DNA of 64,000 nt, taken from positions 8,308,001 to 8,372,000 of the forward strand of contig CAVNZM010000007.1 of NCBI GenBank assembly GCA_963693365.1. Reading direction: 5' to 3'. Positions 43,828 to 62,224 of the stretch are shown piece by piece. The stretch is from Amoebidium appalachense. Its lineage: Eukaryota > Ichthyosporea. The notes under the pieces are model-generated. The model was not told where the DNA came from. It ran no database searches and was given only the letters and a program-made list of their open reading frames with translations. Positions within the stretch are counted from its first letter, which is position 1, and every line of letters starts with the position of its first letter. The translations under genes were made by a program, and so were the position numbers.

Positions 43828-44172
43828 CCCCCCCCTCCCCCTCCCCCCCTCCCCCCCCCCCCCCCCATCCCCTCCCCCGGCCCCCCCCCCGCCCCTCCGG
43901 ACCCCACGAGGGGGAGCATTGGTCACCGTGGTGGGTCTCCCTCCCGACTGGGGCCCTTGATGGACGTCCCATCCCCATCCGGATCCCCCACCGCCCCAAC
44001 CTCCCGCCGGCCCTTTCCCCCTCCGATTCCCCTCGACCCTCCGGCCCCTTCTTCCTCCTCACACCGCATTTCAAACCCCCCCCCCCCCCCCCTCCCCCCC
44101 CCCCCCCTCCCTCCCCCCCCCTCCCTCCCCCCTCCCCCGCCTCTTCCTCTCGAGCCCAGCCGGTTTCATTAG
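43783..44172 (+). CDS. Doubtful proline-rich open frame
   Basis: A 129-codon frame of poly-Pro tracts around a more normal middle (GSIGHRGGSPSRLGPLMDV, then PTAPTSRRPFPPPIPLDPP). The flanking prolines are translations of C homopolymers and no ATG starts it. It could be an exon of the gene suggested at 42470 or simply C-rich spacer. Confidence 0.2.
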
Positions 44173-44639
44173 TTGGAGAAGCATTAATTAATTGATGAAT
44201 GATGAAGATTTTCGAGGCCAGCAATCATTCAAAGATCAAAAGGTTCCGCCACTAGCATGCTTATTACGATATCGATGCATGTTCATGCGTCCACATGTGT
44301 AGTCATAATTTGTATTTCGGCTGACACAGGTAACGGGCTAGCTCCTAAACTCCGTCTCTTCAAGTTGAGGAACGGGCTATTTTTTGACAACTTTTGTCGG
44401 TGACGACCAGGTGCACATAATCCGTCAAGCCAAACATACAGCAACCACGCACAGCCAAAACATCATTGCAAAATTTCATATCTGCTACCCATACCAATCG
44501 ACATATGTATAAGTGACTTGTTTGTAGTAGAGAGTGCGTGCAATAATAGACGCTAACTATTAATAACGATTGATGCATTCACAGACACACGTGTACTGTA
44601 TGGTGTGGATTTAGCTCATGGGCGATTTGAAATCTGGCG

Positions 44640-44780
44640 CCTGGCGGGCTTGCACAACCAATAGCAGCCATCGATCTCTTTGGAATGTAAGCTGCATGCA
44701 TTCTATTGGCTACTTCGATTAGTGAGCACCGTTGACCAATCATATCAATCTTTATTTAGGCTGATAAAGGCATAGCTACT
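44640..44780. promoter_or_regulatory. CCAAT cluster
   Basis: CCAAT/ATTGG motifs at about 44658, 44703 and 44734 within 80 nt, in non-repetitive spacer 650-800 nt upstream of the secreted-family pseudogene. No TATA is clearly associated. The surrounding 44173-45290 is AT-rich and shows no coding signal. Confidence 0.3.
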
Positions 44781-45291
44781 ACCCCCTAAACCCATTCCAA
44801 TTAACCTCAGCGAATCTACGTTGCCAGCTGGGAATTTTTTTATAATAACATCGTAACCATTGACACCCAAATAACCAGGAACATAATATTCTCTTGCATC
44901 GAAAGACGTTATGTTTGATTTTTAGTGCCCTTTCTTGCAATGTTCAACAAACTGTTACCGACAAAGATGTTTTATGAAAGAGATCAATATGGTTCATAGG
45001 TTCAAATAAACAAAAAATATTTGAAACATGAAATTTGAATATTAATATTTTTCAAAATTTTCAACCCCTACAACTTCCTCTTTCATCATATCAGTCTTTC
45101 TGCTACAAAAGAAGTATTTTCAATCATTATATGATTCTTGTTAGAGCAAAAAATATATGAAACTGTTGCAAATGCAAAGCAAGAATCCCACTATCCCTGA
45201 TTTTAGATTCCAGTAAACATTTTCGTGTTTATACAGACCCCCCGTCACGGCCAGCCCACTAGGGAGAGCCCATTAGCTTTTCACCATTTTT

Positions 45292-45336
45292 ATTGGCTAA
45301 CTGAGCCCCCATAAACACCACCGCGCTCATATAAAA
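45292..45336 (+). promoter_or_regulatory. Promoter of secreted-family copy 1: ATTGG plus TATAAAA
   Basis: Inverted CCAAT (ATTGG) at 45292-45296 and TATAAAA at 45330-45336, about 94 nt before the ATG at 45430. The layout is the same as in front of copy 2. Confidence 0.6.
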
Positions 45337-45429
45337 TCGAATCCTCCTCGCAACACCCTCACAGACTCAGCAGAAGGTTGACGGTTGAATAGATACCACA
45401 GTTTCGTTTCCTTATTGGATCCAATTGTT

Positions 45430-46164
45430 ATGAAAGGGAAAATGTTTAAGTCTGCTGCTGTTGCTCTTGCTATGGCCGGTGCCGCCACCGCCTATACCGG
45501 CCAAAGCGCCATCTAGATCTACCCCGACCCCACACACGTTGGGCCCTTCATCACCATCCCCCCCGTGACCACCCCCCTCTACAGCTCCACGGTCACCCAC
45601 ATGACCACCTACTACCCTTCTAAGACGGACGATTACGGTGCCATTTCCACACACAAGGTGACGTCCACACGCCATTTCGACCCCTCCACCTACAACCCCG
45701 GCCCATCCGACGCCTGCCACGGTGGTGTGATCAATTTCCAGGCAGCAGGCGATGTGGAAGGCATGCCACAGGTAGGCATGGCTATTGCAAAGGCAGCAGC
45801 TATTGCCGGTGTTGACTACCACGATTTCACTGTGTACGAGGCCAAGTATGACAGTAGTATCCTGGGAACATGGATTACTACCCTGTTCTGCAAAAAGGAA
45901 ACTTCCGACAAGGTTGTTAGCTCAATGCACGCAGCACCAGCACTTTGGTCTATGGGTCTTGGAGGTAACTACCACCATATCGTCTACCCCGATGCTGCTA
46001 GCCAGGATTTGTATGTCAACTGCAACCGTTCGAAAACACCCAGCAAATTCTTGTATAGAGGAAAGTGTGTTGCATGCACGCCTCTTCTATCCACGCAAAA
46101 GTGTGCCACTGGCGAAATTGTCAAATGCACGAACTTTTCCGACTCGCACTGCGCTACGGCATAG
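45430..46164 (+). pseudogene. Secreted cysteine-rich family, copy 1, with early in-frame TAG
   Basis: ATG at 45430 starts a signal peptide (MKGKMFKSAAVALAMAGAAT-AYT). Codon 29 is TAG (45514-45516), after which the frame stays open for 215 codons to TAG at 46162-46164. The downstream part matches copy 2 (51640) closely: TTYYPSKTDDYGAISTHKVT, STRHFDPSTYNPGPSDAC, a globular middle of about 110 residues, then a Cys-rich end GKCVACTP...CTNFSDSHC. A recent nonsense mutation, an allele, a sequencing error or stop-codon readthrough would all explain this. The rest of the frame and the promoter are intact, which argues against an old pseudogene. The function of the family is unknown; export from the cell is inferred from the signal peptide. 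Confidence 0.75.
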
Positions 46165-46504
46165 ATGTAGTAAGATACGCCAGTATCATAATGAACTGAT
46201 GGTTGATGGAGGTTTGTATGTACATACTGTATTTTTTGATGTACTGAGTACGTAGATTTGTGTATGTATGTATTTTGGCTGCTCTCTCTAGCCAGTAACA
46301 ATGTGTTTTGCCCTTGGTTTTGTCATTGTATGATCGTTGAATAATTTAAATCACAGTGTGTAATGCGTATAAGACACCGAATAGGAACCGTGATCCGAGA
46401 AGCTTCAGGACAAATCACGAATACTGGGGAACCACCAATGCTGCCGTCGAATTGAATCCACGGTGTTATCTCCCCATGTACATATCTTGCACCGTAACTT
46501 CGAA

Positions 46505-46510
46505 AATAAA
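46505..46510 (+). terminator. AATAAA after copy 1
   Basis: AATAAA followed by GCTGCAT, 341 nt after the stop. Copy 2 has AATAAAAGCTGTTTGCAT at the equivalent place, so the 3' ends are homologous. Confidence 0.6.
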
Positions 46511-46697
46511 GCTGCATTCGTGTATGTAATGATTCAAACAATTACTCCAAGCTTGTCAGTCTGCCATGGGGCTGTGTGTGGGTGTGTCTCAAGAGGCGTG
46601 TGGTATGTGTGTGTGTGTGCCTGTGTGTCTGTTACGGCGTCGGTGCTGGTGTGCGTGTGAGCCATGTGCATGTGAGTGTTGATGCTTGTGTGCCGCG

Positions 46698-46771
<74 letters not shown>

Positions 46772-47529
46772 ATTAGTGTGCGTGTCCGTAATGTGGGCGA
46801 GTGGCCCAGATTTTAATCAGACTCAGCCTGCGGATGAAAAAGCGATTCTGGGGAATTCCAAGGGTTGGGGCTTGGTTGCCAATCGGAATGAAGGGGGAAG
46901 GAGAGGAAGGGGTGGAGGGGGGAGGGAGTCTCTTTATGTCCGATAAAGTGATGAGGCTGGGCTTGGCCTCAGAAACAGCGGGGTCATCTGAATATGCTAT
47001 TTATTTAGTACATATTTTAAGAGACATCACAAAAGTTGCTTCCAGGACTAACAGACTCGGAGCAAGAAATAAAATGGTCTGACGCGCCTCAAGTCTGACC
47101 TGCCTATAAAATTTTAGCAAAAACACACTGCCGCCAAACATCAACTGGCCTAGACCACGATCCTACCGGTAGCCAATTAGATTAGCCCCTAAAATTTTAT
47201 TTTACGGTCTATTTGTGATCTGTATATGGCTGTTCAACTTTCTATATACTTTGCTCGTTTACAAATGATTTGTGGTTTCACTGCAATTTTTTATAGGGTG
47301 TTTTCACACGTTTTTTCGCTAAGTTTGATGCACGTTTTCCTAAAAATTCGCTAGGTTTCAGATTTTCGTTATAATTTTATTCTTATAGCAGGTGTGTTGC
47401 TTTCGTTGTGTAGAGCTAATGTCCGAGGGTGGACATTCTGCCTCGGAGGGGGTGATGTAAAAGCGCAAGGTTTTGCTTGATTTCATAAATATACTTGTGT
47501 GCTGAAATTCCAGATTGAGTCTTCTCTTG

Positions 47530-47571
<42 letters not shown>

Positions 47572-47585
47572 CACGTAGGTTGGTT

Positions 47586-48753
<1,168 letters not shown>

Positions 48754-49933
48754 CTGCTGGTTGTGTGGATGCGCACGTACACTCGCTCCCACATTGTGCA
48801 TACTTGCTTGTTGCGATAGCATACCTTTGTGCTCACGGTTCAATTGCAAGATTTATTGCCTTGCATGTCCTGCATGCATAGTTTCGGTTCCCTTCGTCCA
48901 CAGCACTTGATTGAATACTCATTAGGTTTGTCTTGTCATATGGTTGATATCACACTCAGCTTGTATCTACTTATCTTGTTTTGCTGTCACTATCTTTGTT
49001 GTATGGTTTCGGTCTTGTGTTACTTTGCTCGTAGTTTATGCGGATTGTCTTTGTTGTCAACTCCTTATTTGGCTATACTTAAAACTGGGGCAAGTCTATT
49101 GGCTGGACGTGGCTTCACAATTTCATTGGCAAATACGTGATGTAATTCTATTGGCTGTCCGGCTACAGCCCAATTCCTGTTGGCGAACGCGGCGACCAGG
49201 TGACGGGACGTCTGGGCGGTATCTAAGCGCAATACCCCCAGTATCGCAGGTCATGTTGTGTACGGTGTGGCACACATGTTTTCCCTCACACTGGATTAAA
49301 CTAATTCAAACCGTGTCTGTCCCACCTGTTTAGTTCTGTCTTAGAACCCACTCTCTCTGAATTTTCATAAGGCATTCATGCATTCACTCCACGCTTAGAC
49401 AGAACTTTACAATACCTACTTCCTAGACTGTGCCGGTTAAACACACATGGAAGGAACATCCGGTTTAAGACACTATTTCAATGACTATATGGGACTTGGT
49501 TCTAAAACCATAAGTACTTGTGTTTAGAGCGGACCTTGTTTATGAAATTTACCCCTAGCTCCCGAGGGGGATTTGTCGTGGTGCGGTGGTGCTATGGAGT
49601 TTAGAGTGGTGGGGTGCACGTTGTATCCCATGTCGTGTCGTGTGGTGGGTAGGCTGATGTGCGCCTGGGTATGTGGTGTGGATTGCACACGTTGCTACGG
49701 TTTAAGTGTCAAGATTCTGGGCAGGCTGAATTTATTTGGGCCGGGGGGGGTCTTTTTGCGCTGATGTGTTTTGTTTGGTCGCTTCCTACGGGTGGCTTTT
49801 TGGGTTTGCGATGGCCCCAAGTTGCTTTGTGTCAATTTGTGTGACTGGGTGACTCCCTACTGTACGTCTAGGCTTTCACATTTACTAAAAACTCTGGGAA
49901 GAAAAAAAGCAAAAAAGGAGAGAGACCATCCAG

Positions 49934-49967
<34 letters not shown>

Positions 49968-49982
49968 TCTCTCCCTCTTCCC

Positions 49983-50056
<74 letters not shown>
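49934..50056. repeat. C32 and C73 homopolymers
   Basis: C-runs at 49934-49965 and 49984-50056, separated by CT-rich sequence, followed by a further C-run at 50102-50129 and C-rich sequence to 50466. The 73-nt run is the longest homopolymer in the window. Confidence 0.97.
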
Positions 50057-50798
50057 ACCCGTTCGAGATCTCCTCACTGGCCGGCATTCCGCCAACATAA
50101 TCCCCCCCCCCCCCCCCCCCCCCCCCCCCTTCCCACACGACCCTTCTTGAAACCTACTGATCCACTGAGTCTGAGTCCTTACTATGAACCATAGTACGCC
50201 CTGGTCGAGCTCATAATCAGATGCCCCCCCTCCTGTCCTCGGCTTTCCCCCTCCAAGCTTCCCCTCCCCCCCTCCCCTCCCCCCCTCTCCCCCCCCCCCC
50301 TCCCCTCCTTCCCCCCCCCCCCCGGCCATAATATTCTAAATCCCCCCAGCCTCCCCCCCCCCCCTCTCCCCCTCTTGGGCCCCTTCTCCATCCCTCCCTC
50401 CTCCTCCCCGGCAGCCCCTCCCCGGCCCCCGCCCACTCCCCCCCCCCCCCCCCCCTCCCCCCCCCCCTCTCTCCCAATTTTTTTAATATAACGTAATCTT
50501 TTTTTAGCGAAAAACGAATGAGGAAGCTATTATTGCGATTTGCACAGCACGGTCACACGCCCCTGGACGCTCCCTACTAATATGTACATGCTAGGATAGA
50601 AATGCATGTTCGTGCACGGTGACCTAACTTGCATATATCCGACGAAAGGACGGGGGTACGTGTACCGCTGGTGGCTGGTGTGAGGTGGGTGGGTGGGTAG
50701 GGTGCATGTGGTGGTGGCAGTGGGTGGTGCCACCGTCACGGTTGGCGGCGGTGATTACGTGTGCGTGTGTGTGCGTGTGTGTGTATGTGTGTACATGT

Positions 50799-50836
<38 letters not shown>

Positions 50837-51458
50837 AAAATGATCTATCTTTTCGTGGCCCTCTGCCGCGCCGGCGCCTGGGTCATCATCCATGTCACCC
50901 TAGAATTGGCGTGCATTCTTTCACAAGTGGTCACAATTTTGGCAAGGTCACTACTGAGTATTCGGAGTGGATAATCATTGTGGATGTCCTTGCAGTTCAA
51001 ATAATTCATAGCAGAATTTCTTAGGAAAAGTCAGTTTGGGAGGTCGCCCTTAGTTATTATAGGAAAAAATGAAAAAAAGAATCAGCCAGAGCCGATTTGA
51101 TATAAAGGGTTACACTTGGGACGTACACGCCACGGGTACCCTCAGAAATCATCTTGTGATAATTCCGAGCAAATGCTCACATTATGATACACGTGACAGC
51201 GGCACAAACATGTCACGACTCTCTAAGGGGAAACAGGAAGTAATATATGTCAACCAATAATCTATGTATCACTTCTTTGACATATTAATTATTCCCGGGG
51301 AATTTTTTGTTTATTCTTATATTGCATTTACAGCAGTCACACAAGTTACGCGGCGATGATCTCTACACCAATATGAGATATATCTAACAGTATATCCAAA
51401 TTTTCTGGACAACAGATTCTATCTTGTGATCTCGCGGCCATACCAAAGTGAGTGACAG

Positions 51459-51543
51459 CCAATCAGCAGACACAAAATAGCCGCTGTGATTGGTTCACTC
51501 AAAGTCGATAAACTTGCGGGCGCCGTATATAAACCCCAACACG
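51459..51543 (+). promoter_or_regulatory. Promoter of secreted-family copy 2: CCAAT, ATTGG, TATATAAA
   Basis: CCAAT at 51459-51463, inverted CCAAT at 51489-51493 and TATATAAA at 51536-51543, about 97 nt before the ATG at 51640. This is the clearest core promoter in the window. Confidence 0.75.
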
Positions 51544-51639
51544 CTCCAAAGGTCATCACAACTACTAGCTAGCCATCGCAACAAAGTCATTTGCTTTAGC
51601 GAAGTTCAGTTGTTCCTCTAGCCCACCCCAACTTCTAAA

Positions 51640-52365
51640 ATGGTCAGATCACTTTCTCTCCTCGCTATGGCTGGCGCCGCCGCCGCTTACAACAGCAATC
51701 CCCGTGCGGTCGTCACCCCGGTCCCTCCCCCCTTCACAACCACACCCATCCCCCCGGTGACCACCCCCGTCTACAGCTCCACGGTCACCCGCAGGACCAC
51801 CTACTACCCCTCTACGACGGACGACTACGGTGCCATTTCCACCCACAAGGTGACGTCCACACGCCACTTCGACCCCTCCACCTACAACCCCGGCCCGACT
51901 GACGCCTGCTACGGTGGTGTGATCATCTTCTCGACGGAGGGCCAAATCACTACCCCCCTTAATGTGGGTCTGATTATGGCCCAAATTGCTGCCGTTTCCA
52001 ACGTTGACTGGAAGGACTTCACCGTGTACGAGGCCAAATTCAACGCTGCTTCTCTGCAGACACAGATCACCACTCTGATTTGCAACATGGGCGTGTTTGA
52101 TAAGGTGGTTAAGTCCATGAAAACTGTCCCGGCCGAGTGGTACATGGTGACCAAGGCAGAGTTCAACCACGTCGTCCACCCCAATGCCATCAGTGAGGAT
52201 ATCTACATCAGCTGCGGCACAAACTTTAACACCAAGACGGATTCTACCTTCCTGTTCAACGGAAAGTGTGTTCCCTGCACCCCACTCCCGCCACAGAAGG
52301 CATGTGCCATTGGCCAGAAGCTCGCATGCACCAACCCCGCCGACTCTCACTGTGTGCCAAAGTAA
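51640..52365 (+). CDS. Secreted cysteine-rich family, copy 2, intact, 241 aa
   Basis: Single-exon gene. A signal peptide (MVRSLSLLAMAGAAAAY) is followed by a Thr/Pro-rich segment (residues ~24-60), the conserved motif YYPSTTDDYGAISTHKVTST and RHFDPSTYNPGP-DAC (about 49-88), a globular region to about residue 190 (DWKDFTVYEAKFN, NMGVFDKVVKSM, HVVHPNAISEDIYISC), and a cysteine-rich end with CxxC-x8-C-x7-CTNPADSHC. No membrane anchor follows, so a soluble secreted or wall-associated protein is inferred. I recognise no named family. Copies 1 and 3 show that the domain is conserved. The gene is compact with its own TATA promoter, and the third codon positions are C-rich, which suggests strong expression. 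Confidence 0.85.
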   Translation: MVRSLSLLAMAGAAAAYNSNPRAVVTPVPPPFTTTPIPPVTTPVYSSTVTRRTTYYPSTTDDYGAISTHKVTSTRHFDPSTYNPGPTDACYGGVIIFSTEGQITTPLNVGLIMAQIAAVSNVDWKDFTVYEAKFNAASLQTQITTLICNMGVFDKVVKSMKTVPAEWYMVTKAEFNHVVHPNAISEDIYISCGTNFNTKTDSTFLFNGKCVPCTPLPPQKACAIGQKLACTNPADSHCVPK

Positions 52366-52752
52366 GAAGTAGGAGGCTTTCTGGGGTCTCGTGACGAAAT
52401 TTGTCTTGAAATTCCCCGTGGTAGCACTGTATGCAAAAGTCAGTGTAAGCGTGTGAATCACGATGAATGCTTTTTGTATTGTACCAACATGCTTTACTGT
52501 AGGTTCAGCTCTAATGTCCGTAAAAAGATCTGTGAAAGCAAGTAGTGTAGCCGTTCCCGTTTCTGTGGGTTCCATGTAAAAAGGATCAGAAGTGTAAGCA
52601 GTGAGATCAGTGTACTACGTAGATATTTGTATCATTTTGTGCTCAGAAGGCAGTGTGGGGGTCTGTCACAGCCTTGGTTACCGTCGAAGGCAATTCCACG
52701 GGACCGGTGCCCCCTCATATGCATGTATGCCGCCCAGCTGGTTGGGTCTGTA

Positions 52753-52758
52753 AATAAA
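52753..52758 (+). terminator. AATAAA after copy 2
   Basis: AATAAA followed by AGCTGTTTGCAT, 388 nt after the stop; similar to the 3' end of copy 1. Confidence 0.65.
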
Positions 52759-53329
52759 AGCTGTTTGCATCATATCTCGGAACATTGCACTGATATTCAT
52801 CTACTATCCAATTTTACGTTTCCTATGGCATTTTCTTGTGTCCAGTGATGCCCTTTTATTCCGATCCCCACTCTTTTTTCAAGAGCTCTCTCTAGAGCAT
52901 CAATCTCCCCCCCTCCCTTCCAATCCCTTGTACATCCCTTTCGTTGCGTCCTATGTGACACCAATGAGTTTGTGAAGTGACGATTGGCTGCAAGTGAAAA
53001 GGAACAGGAACCACTTTTCCCCACCTCCTCCCCACCCTACCCCCCCTTCCCCCCTCCCCCCTCCCCCCTCCCACCCTCCCCCCTTTACAACCCTCCCCTC
53101 TTTTCCCGTGATTCAAAACAGGAAACAAGCATGCTCTCACACTCACAAACTCTCTTATACACACCCACATACACTTGCGCACAAGCAAACATGATGCCTG
53201 GGCCACATATGTGTATAACATAAGCATTTGGGCAGAAATATCAAAGTGCACCTGTACGCCGCAATCGAACTTCGAGTGTACGTCGTCACTCTAGGCAAGA
53301 TCCCGTTTGCCCCTCCCGCCCCCGCTCCC

Positions 53330-53363
<34 letters not shown>

Positions 53364-54289
53364 CCTCCCCTCCCCCCCCTCCCCTCAATATTCATGGATG
53401 GAATCCGATGTCCGGCGCCCCTGATGTGATCAAAAACGGGGAAGCTTTCGATCGATATTGTGAACAGTTGGGGCCCCATGATGGATTCTGAGAACCACTT
53501 AAGTTGCATATTTACCTTAGAGGTCTGTGTACTCGTGTAACATCTTCTTTTCTAATTTGCCGTGTTAAGTGTTGGTTGCCTCCAGGACTTCGCAGAGTAT
53601 GTCACTCACACTCAGGCACGGCATTAAATCTCCCTCGGACAGCTCCCACACTCATTATTTCATCCCCTCCCCCCATCCCCCCCCCTCCCCCCCCCCCCCC
53701 CCCCCAAACACCTTTTCCCCAACAATCTTCCCCGATGCCCGCTCTCTTACAACACCCCCCCCCCCCCCCCCCCCCCCCTCTCCATTCTTACTGTGGTTTT
53801 TCGCACCCTCAATTCCCAACCCAGGGCCCTCTTCCCACCCCGCACCTTGTCTGGTACTCACCCACCCCAACCCCCATGCTCCCCACCCTCGCCCCCCTCC
53901 CCCTCCTCCCCCCCCCCTCCCCCCCCCCCCCCCTCTCCCCCCCCCTCGTCCCTGATTAATCTCCCCTCCAGTTACCTGAGGTTGAACTTCATTTCTGCAA
54001 TGTCAAAATGTGCACTTACTTGTTGGCCACCTGTAGTGCTAGTGGACCCCTCCCCCCCTCCCCCCCCTCCCCCCTTCCCTCCCCTCCTCCCCACCCCCTC
54101 CCCTTCCCCCCCCCCCCTCCCCCTCCCCCTTCCTCTTCTTCCCTCCCCCCCCCTCCCCAACCCTCCCCTCCCCCCCATTGCCCTCCCCTGCCGGGCCAGT
54201 CTCTCCCTCGAGTTCCTGCCCCGTGGCGCCATATGATTATCTCTTTTGACAGTCTTTTCCCTCCCCTTCCCCAACCACCTTCACCACAC

Positions 54290-54470
54290 ACGCTCACATG
54301 GCCTTCACCACACATATACCCGTTTTTGCACATGTGCATAAATGTGTGTGTGTACAAAAACACACAAACACACACACATACACAAATGCACACGCGCAGC
54401 CACATTCACAACACACACCCACGCATAACACTTGACTCAATACGCACAGGCACACGCACACACACGTGAG

Positions 54471-54507
<37 letters not shown>

Positions 54508-54509
54508 AC

Positions 54510-54540
<31 letters not shown>

Positions 54541-54830
54541 TTCACAACACCGCCCATTTACACAAAACACACACACGCATATACACCACACACGCGCGCA
54601 CACACACACGCGGACACACACACGCATGCATATTCACACCACACACCCACACATACACAACACACACACGCACATACACCACACACACGCGCACACACGC
54701 ACGCACGGAGACACACACACACGCATATTCACACCACACACCCACGCATACACAACACACACACGCACATACACCACACACACACACACACGCACATGTC
54801 ACACCCCCTCACACACAAACGAGCACACAC
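54290..54830. repeat. CA-rich array with a repeated block of about 95 bp
   Basis: The block CACGCATATTCACACCACAC-CCAC...CATACACAACACAC recurs at about 54623 and 54721, embedded in CA, CGCACA and CACGTG-type variants. Confidence 0.8.
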
Positions 54831-55721
54831 GAGCCCCTAGGTATGGGAATATTGCTTCACATGAACGTTTAAAAACACAGTATGTGATAAGATATCACCA
54901 GACCATAACAACATGTGTGTCTGGACCCTAAATGGGGGGCGGTAGGGTTTTTTTTTTCTTTTCTTTTTTTTTTTTTTTTTTTTTTTTGGGGGGGGGGGGG
55001 GGGGGTCCTACGATGGAAGTTCCCTCACACCTGATTGGACGAAACACATTTTGATGGCCGTAAGACAGTGGGGAACGATGGAATCCCCATGCTACATAAA
55101 AGGACCTTTATGCCCCTATATAGCGGGGGGTGGCGGGTGGCGGCAGCCCCGCCCACTTAAGGCCTAGGCACACTTAGCGTCATTATTATTGTGTTTATGT
55201 TTTTATTTGGTGATATCTTATCAAATATTGTGTCTGTTAACGTTCATGTGAAATACGTAGGGGCTTTTGTGGTACGGGTCGATTCGGATAAGCTTGTTCT
55301 GAGAGATAACTATGGTGACAGCACAGAAGTTCAGCGGGGTGACGGTGTGGCCTTTTGACGGTGAGGGGGAGGGAAGAAGGCTGGGGGGAGGGGGGGGGAG
55401 AGGGGTGGGAGGGGGGTGGATCGAGGGTGTGGTTGGGTAGGCGGGACGTTAAAGCTGTGATGTAAGGGAGACCCTCCTTTGAAGTAAGTGCTTCTTTCCA
55501 TATATTTTATGGCGGCCAGCCTGCCGCAGGCCTAGGCGTAGCACTACTATTGAATTCGTAGTGGTGATAGTGGTGATAATGGTGATAACGGCAATGGTGA
55601 TGATAGTGGTGATAGTGGTGATAGTGGATCAGATGGTGGTGGCTCGTAGGGGTGATAATTGATGAAAATGGTGGCACACGGTTTACAGGGGTGGTGGTGG
55701 CGGTGGCAGTGCTGGCGGCAG

Positions 55722-55866
<145 letters not shown>

Positions 55867-55985
55867 TATTTTCTTTCTTTCTTTCTTTCTTTTTGTGTGT
55901 GTGTGGTGGTGGTGGTGGTGGTGGTTGGGGACGGTTTTTTGTTGGGGTGAGAGGGGGGAGGGGGTGAGGGGTGTGTGTGTGTGTG

Positions 55986-55987
<2 letters not shown>

Positions 55988-56022
<35 letters not shown>

Positions 56023-56133
56023 TGTGTTACACAGGACGATCGTGTTTGCCTTTCTTAAGCCAATAAACGTCATTATAGACCACTCTGTTGTGGTGGCGGT
56101 GGTGTTGGGGGGGGGGGGGGGGGGGGGGGGGGG
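55988..56133. repeat. Two G-runs
   Basis: G33 at about 55988-56020 and G27 at about 56107-56133. Confidence 0.92.
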
Positions 56134-56396
56134 AGTTGTTGTCGAAAAATGTCGTTACTGGACACAGGGACTGTGTGCTATGATAAATAACTATTGAAGT
56201 ATATGAAGAGGCAACCAACGGTAGTTGATTCTGAAAACACTCATTACACAGTGTACGGTATGAATCCATATACTATGATGTTTCAGCCAGAACATATCAA
56301 GTCTATTCACGGGCCCCCTAAACCTTTTCCCTAAAGAATCTGATGAATATGTGTCCTGTTTGCATATGATGTTCATTTTGCCGTGTGTGTGTGTTG

Positions 56397-56510
56397 GGGG
56401 AGAGGGGAGGATTGTCATATTATAGAAAATAATGCATTTTTGCCATGTCTTCTGGGGAGAGGGGAGGATTGTCATATTATAGAAAATATTGCATTTTTGC
56501 CATGTCTTCG
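56397..56510. repeat. 57-bp tandem duplication
   Basis: GGGGAGAGGGGAGGATTGTC through GCCATGTCTTC is present twice (56397-56453, 56454-56510) with one A/T difference. Confidence 0.9.
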
Positions 56511-56631
56511 TAACTCGTTGAATAATCTTCGTCACGTACGAATTGGAAGCCGGTTGACGCTGTGTGTGTATACGCTGTGTGTTTGCCTGCTTCTCATTGA
56601 CAAGTGCGCCACACATTTGTGCACGCACAGG

Positions 56632-56679
<48 letters not shown>

Positions 56680-56996
56680 CCCCCCCCCCCCCCCCCCTCT
56701 CTCTCTCTTTCTGCGTGTGTGTGTGTGTGTGCATGTGTGTTGTGCGTGTGCGCGTACGTGCCTGTGTGGGTGCGTGCGTGGGTGCCACGGTGTGAGCGTG
56801 TGTTTGTGCGTGTGTGTGCATGTGTGTGTGTATCCCTCCATCTTTCGTAGTGTCTCGTATTTCTCCAGCCCTGTAACCAACATGGTATAATATACCTTTC
56901 ATCTTCAGCGACTGGTCATTGGTGAAACCAGTCACGTATAAGGCCCATGCTGCGCCGCACCACACACAGATATTTGTGTCATGGCCACACATGTGT

Positions 56997-57002
56997 TTTA
57001 TT
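56997..57002 (-). terminator. Candidate AATAAA for copy 3
   Basis: AATAAA on the minus strand, about 540 nt past the stop of secreted-family copy 3. Confidence 0.35.
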
Positions 57003-57542
57003 TTGACTTTTTACTTTTTATTGTTCCGGACGGCACGGAGCCACCATCTACAGCGGAAAATGGTGTTGGCGGTCCGAAAATACTATATACACTGCGGCGT
57101 GCCTTGTGGTACGGATGGGTAGTAGCATAGTGAACGCGGCGCGGCATACATGTCATTGAGCAATACATATCAAACGTTCTAAAACATTTCGGTTGTTTTT
57201 TGAAAAAAACGGCTGGTTGCTCAGAAAGAGGTATCAAATGGTATATTCAGAAAGAGTTTCAACTTCCGAAGTGAAATCCCAAAAACCGTAAACGCTTGTA
57301 ATCGACATTTCAAAAAATCTGAGGTGCCACTAGTCGACAATATTTTGTCCCCCCCCCTCTTTCCCCCCCCCCCCCCCCCCCCCCCCTCCTCCCCACCACC
57401 CGCCCTCTTCCTTGGCCCCACCCCCTTCCCCTCAAGCCTTCGTCTAGCTACTCGTGCGGACAAAACATATAAAAAATCAAAGTAAAAGCGAAGGAGAAAA
57501 AGAAAGCACCTGTACTACTCCCACAAGTTACAAACTTTCCCT

Positions 57543-61768
<4,226 letters not shown>

Positions 61769-62045
61769 TTTCTATGATAGAGTTGGCTGCTTATATCCAC
61801 AGTATACTTTTTGCTGGTTGAACTACTGGGATGATGATTATTCCTATTACCACCATGAATCCTTTCCGTCGCTCAGTACTATAGTATACTGAATGTTGGT
61901 GGTACAGTGTGGGCAATGTGTTGCCGCCGCGGCTGTGCGCCAAGGCTACTTCATTGGCGCCAAAAAAGTTCGACTGGCGTACCATTGGCTAACCTAAAAT
62001 CTATATTCACCAATCAGCCCATTTGACAGATCTACACCAATCATA
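61769..62045 (-). promoter_or_regulatory. Upstream region of copy 3 with CCAAT cluster
   Basis: CCAAT in either orientation at 61984-61988, 62010-62014 and 62037-62041, about 220-275 nt before the ATG. A TATA-like GATATAAG on the minus strand near 61790 is too close to the ATG to be convincing. Confidence 0.45.
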
Positions 62046-62224
62046 ACGCATAGATAGCTACCATATTTAGGCAAGAACATCAGTGGCCGCGGGCAGGTAG
62101 CTTGGTCGTTGGTACCCCATGGTATGTACCTGGGGTGTGTGCCCGGTCCGGCACCTATACGTGTATGGCATGCCCGACCTGTATGAGCACGTGCACGTTG
62201 TGGTACTCATCCACGTCGCTGTCG

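Noticed and set aside
45514-45516. Reading TAG as a sense codon in this genome
   Set aside because: The HSF gene also ends with TAG at a natural C-terminus, so general TAG reassignment is not supported.
51649-52575. 308-codon open frame antisense to secreted-family copy 2
   Set aside because: Mirror of a C-rich-third-position gene. The sense strand has the signal peptide, paralogues, TATA box and polyA signal.
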